A stretch of 43,872 bases of DNA. Source: Sphaerisporangium sp. Its GTDB lineage: Bacteria > Actinomycetota > Actinomycetes > Streptosporangiales > Streptosporangiaceae. The notes under the pieces are model-generated. The model was given only the letters and a program-made list of their open reading frames with translations. It ran no database searches and had not been told where the DNA came from. The stretch covers positions 1 through 43,872 of the forward strand of contig JAOPYI010000184.1 in assembly GCA_025964675.1 (NCBI GenBank), read 5' to 3'. This document shows positions 32,920 through 42,610 of this stretch, piece by piece. How positions within the stretch are numbered: the first letter of the stretch is position 1; each line of letters begins with the position of its first letter. The translations under genes and the position numbers were made by a program.

Positions 32920-33504
32920 ATGACAGTGTCCGACCTCATCAAGCTGCCCCGCTCAGTGGCCGAGGCCGTCGCGGCCGAGAAGGCCGGCCGGCCGTCGCGT
33001 CATCTGTTCTTCTGGGGCCACCAGCCGTCGCCGCGCGGCGACGTGGGCGCCGGATGCCTCAGCCAGTGGTGGCGGGAGACCTTCACCGCTGACGGGCACG
33101 TCTTCGCTTCGGCCGAGCACTACATGATGGCCCACAAGGCGTGGCTGTTCGGCGACGACGAGACCGCCGCGCGCATCCTCGCCGCCGAGCATCCCGGCGA
33201 GGCCAAGAAGCTCGGCAGGGAGGTCCGCGGCTTCGACGAGGCCGTGTGGAACGACCACCGCTACGACATCGTGGTGCGGGGCAACGTCGCCAAGTTCGAC
33301 CGGCATCCTGAGCTGAGAGGGTTCCTGCTGGGCACCCGTGCCCGCGTCCTGGTCGAAGCCAGCCCGGTCGATCGGATCTGGGGCATCGGGCTCACGGCCG
33401 GCGACAGGCGCGCCGCCTCCCCCGCCACATGGCAGGGCCTGAACCTGCTCGGCTTCGCCCTCATGGACGCACGCGACGCCCTGCAGATCGCTGCGCCGGG
33501 CTGA
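32920..33504 (+). CDS. NADAR-family protein (YbiA-like N-glycosidase)
   Basis: A 194-residue protein of the NADAR (DUF1768, YbiA/RibX-like) family. Conserved features are LSQWWRETFTADGHVFASAE-HYMMAHKAWLFGD near residue 50, KKLGREVRGFDEAVWN, GNVAKFDRHPEL and the C-terminal LVEASPVDRIWGIGL. Family enzymes hydrolyse N-glycosidic bonds: YbiA-type proteins act on riboflavin intermediates, and some NADAR proteins remove ADP-ribose from guanine or act in defence systems. Which activity applies here is not visible. The ATG at 32920 starts the conserved block; a ribosome site is not obvious. The following reductase gene is 80 bases away. Confidence 0.85.
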   Translation: MTVSDLIKLPRSVAEAVAAEKAGRPSRHLFFWGHQPSPRGDVGAGCLSQWWRETFTADGHVFASAEHYMMAHKAWLFGDDETAARILAAEHPGEAKKLGREVRGFDEAVWNDHRYDIVVRGNVAKFDRHPELRGFLLGTRARVLVEASPVDRIWGIGLTAGDRRAASPATWQGLNLLGFALMDARDALQIAAPG

Positions 33505-33584
33505 CACGCACGCCGCGCACTGGGCACCCAGCGTGGCGCGGGCTGCGGTTGGTGGGTTTGGGCGTTACGTGCCGTGGGAGGCTC

Positions 33585-34775
33585 ATGGGCGTGGACGACG
33601 TGTGGGATCTGGTCATCGTGGGCGGCGGCCCAGCGGGCTCCGCAGCCGCCCTCGGCGCGAAGCGACTCCGGCCGGACGCGCGGGTGCTCCTTCTGGACAA
33701 GGCGGACTTCCCTCGTGACAAGGCCTGCGGCGACGGCATCGCCGCCCACGGCCGTGACGAGCTCGCCCTGCTCGGAGTCCCCGACCTGATCGCCGACTAC
33801 CGTCCGACGCGACATCTGTCGGTCGTCTCCCCCGGCGGCGCCCATGTCTCCGCCACGGTCGCCCGGCCCAACCACGTCGTCCCCCGCGAGGTCTTCGACG
33901 GCCGCCTGGTCGAGGCCGCCCGGGCCCGCGGCGTCGAGGTCCGCCGTCACCGCGTACGCGCGCTCGCCGCCCACGATGGCCGTATCGTCCTGGACGGCAC
34001 CGTCACCGCTCGCGCGGTCGTCGCCGCCGACGGCGCCAACTCGGCCGTGCGACGTCTCATAGGCGTCCCGGCCACCCCGGAGAAGCACACCGCCATCGCC
34101 GTACGCGGCTACGCCGAAGTGCCCGCCGACGACGACGTGCAGCTCATCGCCATGCAGAAGGAAGGGTGGCCCGCGTACGCCTGGTCGTTCCCGATCGGCG
34201 ACGGCACCGCGAACGTCGGCTTCGGGATGCTCCTGCCCCGGCTGCGCGCCACCGGGCTCCCTGGTCGCGAGGTGCTCCACGGCCGTCTCGCCGAGCTCCT
34301 GCCCCACCTGCCCGCCCGCCGGCTGCGGGCCCACCACCTCCCCCTGTCCCCGGGCAGGCCGAGGCTCGGCGCCGGACGCGTGCTGCTGGCCGGAGACGCC
34401 GCGAGCCTCATCAACCCGCTCACGGGCGAGGGCATCTACTACGCGCTGCTCTCCGGGCGGCTCGCCGGAGAAGCCGCCGTCGAGGCGGCCGCCGACCCGC
34501 TCGCCGCCTACCGGGCCGGGCTGGGCAGGGCGCTCGGACGCCACCTGCGCACCACCGACGTGCTCGCCCGTGCCGCCCAGTCGCCCGGCTTCATCGATGC
34601 CGCGATCGGCACGGCCGCGCGGCGCAAGGAGGTGTTCGACCTGCTCGTCGACGTGGGGCTCGGTGCCGGCACGGTTCCGCTGCCGCTCGCGTGGGCCGTG
34701 GTCCGCCGCTGGCTCCTGAACACCGTCACCCGGACAGCCACACCGGGCGGCCCGGACGCCATGATCACGAAGTGA
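33585..34775 (+). CDS. Geranylgeranyl-reductase-family FAD oxidoreductase
   Basis: A 396-residue flavoprotein of the geranylgeranyl reductase family. The FAD-binding [10 protein letters not shown] is at about residues 12-21, the family motif DKACGDGIA at about 46-54, and the second FAD motif [18 protein letters not shown] near residue 268. Relatives saturate isoprenoid double bonds; in mycobacteria one member (MenJ) reduces the menaquinone side chain, so a menaquinone role is plausible here. GGGAGG lies just before the ATG at 33585; longer in-frame starts would overlap the NADAR gene. The C-terminal 30 residues have a hydrophobic stretch that may touch the membrane. Confidence 0.82.
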   Translation: MGVDDVWDLVIVGGGPAGSAAALGAKRLRPDARVLLLDKADFPRDKACGDGIAAHGRDELALLGVPDLIADYRPTRHLSVVSPGGAHVSATVARPNHVVPREVFDGRLVEAARARGVEVRRHRVRALAAHDGRIVLDGTVTARAVVAADGANSAVRRLIGVPATPEKHTAIAVRGYAEVPADDDVQLIAMQKEGWPAYAWSFPIGDGTANVGFGMLLPRLRATGLPGREVLHGRLAELLPHLPARRLRAHHLPLSPGRPRLGAGRVLLAGDAASLINPLTGEGIYYALLSGRLAGEAAVEAAADPLAAYRAGLGRALGRHLRTTDVLARAAQSPGFIDAAIGTAARRKEVFDLLVDVGLGAGTVPLPLAWAVVRRWLLNTVTRTATPGGPDAMITK

Positions 34776-34854
34776 TGTGCCACCACCCGGCCGACCGGCT
34801 GCCGTGATCACCACATCGAGTGCCCCGCGGGCCGGGTGCTGCCATGATGGGCCG

Positions 34855-35622
34855 ATGCGGAATGCGCGCGTGCCGACCGACCCGCTTCCCGGCTTGACGG
34901 ACACATCCCCCGTCGCACGGAGCCGTGTCGCGGGTTACCAGATCGAGGAGGAGCTGCGAGCCGGTGGGGCGGTGCGGATCGCCGGGGTGGACGAGGTCGG
35001 ACGCGGTGCGTGGGCAGGGCCGGTCGTGGTCTGCGCCGCCGTCACCGACCTGAGCCCGCCGCCCGAGCTGCCCGGCCGTGGCGGGCGCCCGGTCAGGCTG
35101 ACCGACTCCAAGCTGCTCGCGCCGGCGCACCGCGAGGCCTTCGCCAAGGTGCTGCCGGGCTGGCTGTCGTGTCACGCGATCGGCGAGTCGAGCGCCGCGG
35201 AGATCGACGAGGTCGGCATGACCGAGGCACTGCGCCGCGCGTCGCTCCGCGCGCTGGAGGCCCTGCCGCGACGTCCCGACGTGGTCATCCTCGACGGCGG
35301 GCACGACTTCCTGAAGAGGCCGTGGCCAGTGCGCTGCGAGATCAAGGCCGACCAGCGCTCGGTGACCGTGGCCGCGGCTTCGGTGCTGGCCAAGGTGCAC
35401 CGCGACCGGCTGATGGCGGCCCTCGACCCCGGCCACCCGGCGTACGGCTTCGCCGGCAACGCGGGCTACCCCTCCCCCGTTCACCAGCAGGCCCTCGCGG
35501 CGTACGGGCCCACCGCGCACCACCGGCTGTCCTGGTCCTACCTCGACGACCTGCCCCAGTGGCGCCACCTCAGAAAGCACCGGGACCCCCTCGCCGGCTC
35601 CGGCCAGCTCTCCCTCCTCTGA
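34855..35622 (+). CDS. rnhB: Ribonuclease HII
   Basis: A 255-residue RNase HII that cuts RNA of RNA-DNA hybrids and removes single ribonucleotides from DNA. The four acidic catalytic positions are Asp46 and Glu47 (GVDEVGRG), Asp147 (LDGGHD) and Asp166 ([19 protein letters not shown]). The N-terminal 40 residues are an extension beyond the catalytic core; the real start could be a later codon. I keep the ATG at 34855, though there is no clear ribosome site. The gene ends against a strong hairpin shared with the convergent geosmin synthase gene. Confidence 0.9.
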   Translation: MRNARVPTDPLPGLTDTSPVARSRVAGYQIEEELRAGGAVRIAGVDEVGRGAWAGPVVVCAAVTDLSPPPELPGRGGRPVRLTDSKLLAPAHREAFAKVLPGWLSCHAIGESSAAEIDEVGMTEALRRASLRALEALPRRPDVVILDGGHDFLKRPWPVRCEIKADQRSVTVAAASVLAKVHRDRLMAALDPGHPAYGFAGNAGYPSPVHQQALAAYGPTAHHRLSWSYLDDLPQWRHLRKHRDPLAGSGQLSLL

Positions 35623-35700
35623 CGGCAGAGGCTCGCAGGCCTGAGTTGCGGCATGAGCTTCGAATCTCCACGGGCGCACGCTGCGGCGGCCCGTGTCTTT

Positions 35701-35735
35701 CCCGTGGATTGAGTAGGGGCCTACTCATCCGCGGG
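35701..35735. terminator. Bidirectional terminator between rnhB and the geosmin synthase gene
   Basis: TGAGTAGG-GG-CCTACTCA (35710-35727) is perfectly symmetric and extends outward with CCCGTGGA and TCCGCGGG. It lies between two convergent stops at 35622 and 35778. Confidence 0.8.
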
Positions 35736-35777
35736 CCCGGGGAGCCGGCGGAAAGTGATTCGACGACACCGCGTCAC

Positions 35778-38211
<2,434 letters not shown>

Positions 38212-38456
38212 GTTACGCAATGACAACGGAGAGTACAACGGAGTCTCCGGAGTCAGGCCATGTCGGTCCGGATGGGCATCGCGGCGAGGTCGCTGCCTGA
38301 CCTACTGGATGTTCCAGGACCGCGTAAGAGGCGGGACGATAAGGGCGCCTGCCGTCCCGCGCACTTCTATCGAAACTTAAGACTAAGCATTGACAAGAGA
38401 ACGATGGCCACGGTCAGCCGGACCGCCAAGCCGACGTTCATGGGATGGAGAACAGC

Positions 38457-40313
38457 ATGGAGAGGCTCCGGCCGGTCGTACCACGCGACCGCGAGGACCT
38501 GCGCCACCTCGTACGCGCGCTGACCGAGCCGTTGATCCCGCACTTCAGCCCAGGCGGCGCCCGGCTGCGGATCGGCGGCAACGCCACGCACTACGGCGAC
38601 CAGGCCGCCGAGCTGGAGGCGTTCGCCCGCCCGCTGTGGGGGCTGGCGCCGCTCGCCGCCGGCGGGGGCTCGTTCGACCACTGGGAGTTGTGGCGCCGGG
38701 GGCTGGCCGCCGGCACCGACCCCGGGCACGAGGAGTACTGGGGTCCGGTGACCGGCATCGACCAGCGGCTGGTCGAGAGCGCCGCCATCGGCCTCGCGCT
38801 CGCCCTGGCCCCCGAGACGGTCTGGGATCCGCTGAGCGGCAAGGAGCGCGACAGCCTGCGAGCATGGCTGCTCGACGCCACGGCCGCCCAGGCCGTCGAC
38901 AACAACTGGCAGTTCTTCCCCGTGCTGGCAGGGCTCGGCCTCGACCGCGTCGGAGTCGCCCGCGACCCGGCGCCCGACGCCGCACGCCTGGACCGTCTGG
39001 AGTCCTTCGCCCTGGGGCGAGGCTGGTACAGCGACGGCCCGACCGCCCAGCGGGACTACTACGTCCCCTTCGCGATGCACTACTACGGCCTGATCTACGC
39101 GGCGCTCGCCGGCGAGCGCGACCCCGGCCGTGCCCGGCGCTTCCGGGAGCGTGCGGCCTTCTTCGCGCTCGACTTCGAGCACTGGTTCACCTCGGACGGG
39201 GCGGCCGTGCCGTTCGGGCGCAGCCTGACCTATCGCTTCGCGCAGGGAGCCTTCTGGGGCGCGCTGGCGTTCGCGGACGTCGAGGTCCTGCCCTGGGGGA
39301 CGGTGAAAGGCCATCTGATGCGGCATCTGCGCTGGTGGCTGGAGCGGCCGATCCAAGACCCCTCGGGACTGCTCACCCTCGGGTACGGCTACCCCCAGCC
39401 CTCGCTCACCGAGCAGTACAACGGCCCGGGCTCTCCGTACTGGGCGTTCAAGGCGTTCCTGCCGCTTGCGGTGCCCGCCGAGCATGCCTTCTGGACGTCG
39501 GACGAGCACGCGGCGCCGCACCTGCCGGAGGTCAGCGACCAGCCCGAGGCGGGCGTCGCGCTGATGCGCTGCGAGGAGGGCCGTCAGGTCGTCATGCTCA
39601 GCGCCCAGCAGCACCACACCTGGGTGCGCAACGGCGCCGCGAAGTACGCCAAGTTCGCCTACTCCACCGCCTTCGGGTTCAGCGTGCCGAGCGGTTCGTA
39701 CGGGCTGGAGCAGGCGGCGCTGGACAGCACCCTGGCGCTCAGCGAGGACGGCGTCCACTGGAGGCCGTGCGAGGTGCCGCGGGACTCCACGGTCCATGAC
39801 GGGCTGCTCCACTCGCGCTGGACGCCCTGGCCGGACGTGGAGGTCGAGACCTGGCTGATCGCGTACCCTCCCTGGCACGTCCGGGTGCACCACCTGACCA
39901 CGGGGCGGCGGCTCAGCTCGGCGGAGGGCGGGTTCGCGGTGGACCGGGACATCCCGTTCCGCCGCTCGGGCGCCGGCGAAGGCCACGCCCGGGTGGACTC
40001 CCCCGCCGGGGCGTGCCTGATCGAGGACCTCGCCGGAGCCCGCGCCGGACGGCTCGTCCAGGCCCTGCCCGGCACCAACGTCATGGCGCCGCGCACGGTG
40101 ATCCCCACCCTGGTCGGCGAACATGAGCCGGCCGGCCACCGGCTCGCCTGCGCGGTGCTGGGCGTCGCCGACCCCCGGCCGTCCGGGGACTGGCCGCTTT
40201 CCCCCGGCTGGGACGCCGTCGTGGACCTGCTCTCGCGCCACAGGTCCCCCGAGGCCGCCAGGCTGCTCGGGATGCTTGGGACGCTCGGCGCAGACGACCA
40301 GACGGTGCGGTGA
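38457..40313 (+). CDS. DUF2264-domain protein
   Basis: A 618-residue cytoplasmic protein of the DUF2264 (PF10022) family. The N-terminal 350 residues should form an alpha/alpha toroid like glycan-active enzymes, with HYGDQAAELEAFARPLWGL, NNWQFFPVL, DYYVPFAMHYYGLIYA and QYNGPGSPYWAFKAF. The C-terminal half is beta-rich and contains LSAQQHHTW and AYPPWHVRVH. The function is unknown; fold resemblance suggests a glycan or uronide enzyme. The ATG at 38457 has GGAG six bases upstream, unlike the ATG at 38445. No signal peptide is present, so it would act inside the cell. It is divergent from geoA and convergent with the regulator at 40380. Confidence 0.8.
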   Translation: MERLRPVVPRDREDLRHLVRALTEPLIPHFSPGGARLRIGGNATHYGDQAAELEAFARPLWGLAPLAAGGGSFDHWELWRRGLAAGTDPGHEEYWGPVTGIDQRLVESAAIGLALALAPETVWDPLSGKERDSLRAWLLDATAAQAVDNNWQFFPVLAGLGLDRVGVARDPAPDAARLDRLESFALGRGWYSDGPTAQRDYYVPFAMHYYGLIYAALAGERDPGRARRFRERAAFFALDFEHWFTSDGAAVPFGRSLTYRFAQGAFWGALAFADVEVLPWGTVKGHLMRHLRWWLERPIQDPSGLLTLGYGYPQPSLTEQYNGPGSPYWAFKAFLPLAVPAEHAFWTSDEHAAPHLPEVSDQPEAGVALMRCEEGRQVVMLSAQQHHTWVRNGAAKYAKFAYSTAFGFSVPSGSYGLEQAALDSTLALSEDGVHWRPCEVPRDSTVHDGLLHSRWTPWPDVEVETWLIAYPPWHVRVHHLTTGRRLSSAEGGFAVDRDIPFRRSGAGEGHARVDSPAGACLIEDLAGARAGRLVQALPGTNVMAPRTVIPTLVGEHEPAGHRLACAVLGVADPRPSGDWPLSPGWDAVVDLLSRHRSPEAARLLGMLGTLGADDQTVR

Positions 40314-40318
40314 TAGAC

Positions 40319-40342
40319 GGACCCGTGAGGACCGCCGGGTCC
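40319..40342. terminator. Weak hairpin between convergent genes
   Basis: GGACCC and GGGTCC face each other around 12 bases, between the stops at 40313 and 40380. No T-run. Confidence 0.35.
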
Positions 40343-40379
40343 GGGGGCTGTGGCGGCCGGTTCGGGGCCAGGGGTGGGG

Positions 40380-41285
40380 TCAGGTCTCCTCGAGGATCCG
40401 GCGGAGGATCGGCAGGGTGGCCGACGACTGCTCGGCCTCGGTCACCAGGCGGTTCATCAGGTGACGGTAGTAGTCGATTTCGGAGGGCCTGTCGGGGTAG
40501 CAGGCGCCGTTGAGGTGTTCGAGATAGACCACGTCGGGCAGTTCGTACTCGGGAAAGCGCAGCAGCGTGAACGGCCCACCGGCCGCGGCGTAGCCACCGG
40601 CGTGGAAGGGCATCACCTGCACGGTGACGTGCGTGAGCGAGCAGGCCTCGATGAGGTGACGTAGCTGGGCGCGCATCGTTTCGGCGCCGCCCATGGGGCG
40701 GCGCAGCACCGCCTCGTCGAGCACGGCCCAAAGGCGCGGCGGATCGGGCCGGCGCAGGATCTCCTGGCGCCGCGTCCGGAGCCGCACGAGACGGTCGACG
40801 CGCTCCTTGGGAGCGGCGGCGTCGGCGACGGCGAGGGCTGCGCGGGCATAGTCAGGGGTCTGCAGCAGTCCGGGGACGACCAAACCCTCGTAGACGCGGA
40901 TGACGCTGGCGGCCTGCTCCAGCCCGAGGTAGGGCTCTGACCAGGAAGGCGACACGTCGCTGTAGGAGTGCCACCACCCGGGCGCGTTGGCCTGCTCGGC
41001 CACGGCGAGAACGGTGGCACGCTCCGCCTCGTCGGTCACGCCGTACATCGTGAGAAGGTCTGCGACGTCGCGCAGCTTGAAGCCGGTTCGCCCCAGCTCC
41101 AGGCGGCTCATCTTGGACTGCGACGCCCGTATCTCGTACCCAGCGTCCTCGCGCGTGATCCCCCGGGCCTCGCGCAGCCGCCGCAAGTACGCGCCCACGA
41201 GCATGCGCGACGCCGTGGGCCCGGCTTCCCCGCTTTCCAGGGCACGGGCGTCGAAGCGATCACCTGTGACTTTGATACCGCCCAT
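40380..41285 (-). CDS. Helix-turn-helix DUF5753 (Scr1-type) regulator
   Basis: A 301-residue regulator. The N-terminal HTH_31/XRE domain has LVGAYLRRLREARGITRED and SQSKMSRLELGRTGFK near residues 29-65. The DUF5753 domain follows, with GWWHSYSDV, VYEGLVVPGLLQTPDYARA, ILRRPDPPRLWAVLDEAVLRRPMGG and VTVQVMPFHAGGYA. Such proteins are abundant in actinomycetes and often pair with DUF397 proteins in development or secondary metabolism; none is adjacent here. The ATG at 41285 follows GGAAAG. A longer frame back to 41414 reads through the promoter region and is unlikely. The methyltransferase gene is 175 bases upstream on the same strand. Confidence 0.85.
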   Translation of the reverse strand: MGGIKVTGDRFDARALESGEAGPTASRMLVGAYLRRLREARGITREDAGYEIRASQSKMSRLELGRTGFKLRDVADLLTMYGVTDEAERATVLAVAEQANAPGWWHSYSDVSPSWSEPYLGLEQAASVIRVYEGLVVPGLLQTPDYARAALAVADAAAPKERVDRLVRLRTRRQEILRRPDPPRLWAVLDEAVLRRPMGGAETMRAQLRHLIEACSLTHVTVQVMPFHAGGYAAAGGPFTLLRFPEYELPDVVYLEHLNGACYPDRPSEIDYYRHLMNRLVTEAEQSSATLPILRRILEET

Positions 41286-41310
41286 GCTCGCTTTCCCGTA
41301 GTCGATCCCG

Positions 41311-41339
41311 ATATACCGGTTGCGTACGGAACGCACCGG
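41311..41339 (-). promoter_or_regulatory. Promoter and operator-like inverted repeat of the DUF5753 gene
   Basis: TGCGT-ACGGA-ACGCA (41321-41335), extended by CCGG on both sides with one bulge, lies 31 bases upstream of the start. On the minus strand TATAT at 41311-41315 could be the -10, so the repeat overlaps the core promoter and suits self-control. Confidence 0.45.
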
Positions 41340-41459
41340 ACCGGCTGCGTTCACCGACCCTGACAGGTCCGCGCCACCGCCCTGCCGGCACCGGCAACGG
41401 CAGAAGCCCCACACCCTAACCCGCCGCCGCCGGCCCTGGGGGGCACTTCCCGGGACGCG

Positions 41460-42272
41460 TCACCTCTTGCGCCCGACACCGCCCAGCGCGTCGACCTCGG
41501 CGGGAGTGCCGAATGGGGCCGCCTCCGGCCGCCACCGGGAGATCGACACCAGCCCGGGATCCACCAGGTCAAGGCCCTCGAAGAAGCCCGCGAGCTCTTC
41601 CGGGCTGCGCAGGTGATAGGGCTCCGCGCCGCTGTCGTTGTACTTCTGCGTGGCCTCGACGTTCATCTTGTTGGTGTTGGAGCTGTCGTTGAACGCCAGG
41701 TAGCTGCCCGGCGGCAGGGCGTCCATCAGCCGCCTGACGATGGAGTGCGCCTCCTTCGTGTCACTGATGTGCCCGGTCATCTGCATCATCGTGAGCGCGA
41801 TGGGCTGGGTGAAGTCAAGTGTCTCCGCGGCGGCCGCGACGATCGCGTTCGGGTCGTTCATGTCCGCGTTGATGTAGGTGGTCACGCCCTCGGGACTGCT
41901 GGTGAGCAGGGCGTGGGCGTGCACCAGCACCAGGGGGTCGTTGTCGACGTAGACGACGCGGGAGGTCGGCGCCACGCGCTGGGCGACCTCGTGGGTGTTG
42001 TCGACCGTGGGCAGCCCCGTGCCGACGTCCAGGAACTGGCGGACCTGCGCCTCGCCGGCCAGATACCGGACGGCGCGGGCGAGAAAGTGCCGGGAGGCGC
42101 GGGCCAGCTCGACGATGCCGGGGAAGATCTCGCGGAACTGGTCGCCCAGCTCACGGTCGACCGGATAGTTGTCCTTGCCGCCCAGCCAGTAGTTCCAGAC
42201 CCGCGCCGAGTGCGGCACCGTGGTGTCGATCTTGGGCGAGGGCGCGAGAGGGGCGGAAGCGTCGTCGGTCAC
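41460..42272 (-). CDS. PF04672 SAM-dependent methyltransferase
   Basis: A 270-residue protein of the S-adenosyl methyltransferase family PF04672 (DUF574). Signature parts are ARVWNYWLGGKDNYPVDRE near residue 24, the SAM-binding QFLDVGTGLPTVDNTHEVA near 80, VVYVDNDPLVLVHAHALL, and PPGSYLAFNDSSN near 190. Substrates are unknown for the family. The start is GTG, with AGGAGA ten bases upstream, a rather long spacing. It is followed on the same strand by the DUF5753 regulator. A broken copy of the same type of gene lies at 2388-2693, beside a broken DUF5753 gene. Confidence 0.85.
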   Translation of the reverse strand: MTDDASAPLAPSPKIDTTVPHSARVWNYWLGGKDNYPVDRELGDQFREIFPGIVELARASRHFLARAVRYLAGEAQVRQFLDVGTGLPTVDNTHEVAQRVAPTSRVVYVDNDPLVLVHAHALLTSSPEGVTTYINADMNDPNAIVAAAAETLDFTQPIALTMMQMTGHISDTKEAHSIVRRLMDALPPGSYLAFNDSSNTNKMNVEATQKYNDSGAEPYHLRSPEELAGFFEGLDLVDPGLVSISRWRPEAAPFGTPAEVDALGGVGRKR

Positions 42273-42428
42273 GGGAGCAACATCTCCTGCTTCACGTCAT
42301 TTGTAGTCGTCATCGACCAACGTAGATCATGACTGCCCGGCGGCCAAGGTTCGAGGGTTCAGCGCAATCCCTAACCCACCCCTATCGGGCCACCGAAATC
42401 TTGTGTGACCACGCGCGCTTCCAATGGG

Positions 42429-42560
42429 CTACGCCGTCCGCCGTAGCAGCATCGGCCCGAACCTCGCGCGGGCGTGGCTCTGGAAGTCGGCGGCGTCGTT
42501 GACCCTCGGGAACGGCTCGCCGGGCACCGGCACCCCGAGAAGGGTCGCGCTCGGCCCGCA
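42429..42560 (-). pseudogene. C-terminal stub of an unidentified gene
   Basis: The minus frame ending at the TAG at 42429-42431 reads PSATLLGVPVPGEPFPRVND, then AADFQSHARARFGPMLLRRTA, with GC-rich third positions. It has no start and breaks off at the hairpin at 42568. It looks like the last 40 codons of a lost gene; the family is not recognised. The rest of the 42273-42610 gap holds nothing I can name. Confidence 0.4.
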
Positions 42561-42567
42561 CGTGACA

Positions 42568-42600
42568 GGGGCCCGGCCGCGCCTGGCGCGGCCGGGCCCT
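42568..42600 (-). terminator. Terminator of the F5/8C-domain gene
   Basis: GGGCCCGGCCGCGCC and GGCGCGGCCGGGCCC (42569-42599) are perfect 15-base arms with a single base between them, just after the stop at 42611. Confidence 0.85.
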
Positions 42601-42610
42601 CACCGCGGCG

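Noticed and set aside
40314-42610. Possible DUF397 partner gene near the intact DUF5753 regulator
   Set aside because: I looked in the spaces on both sides and found no DUF397-type WRKSS or VAVRDSK pattern.
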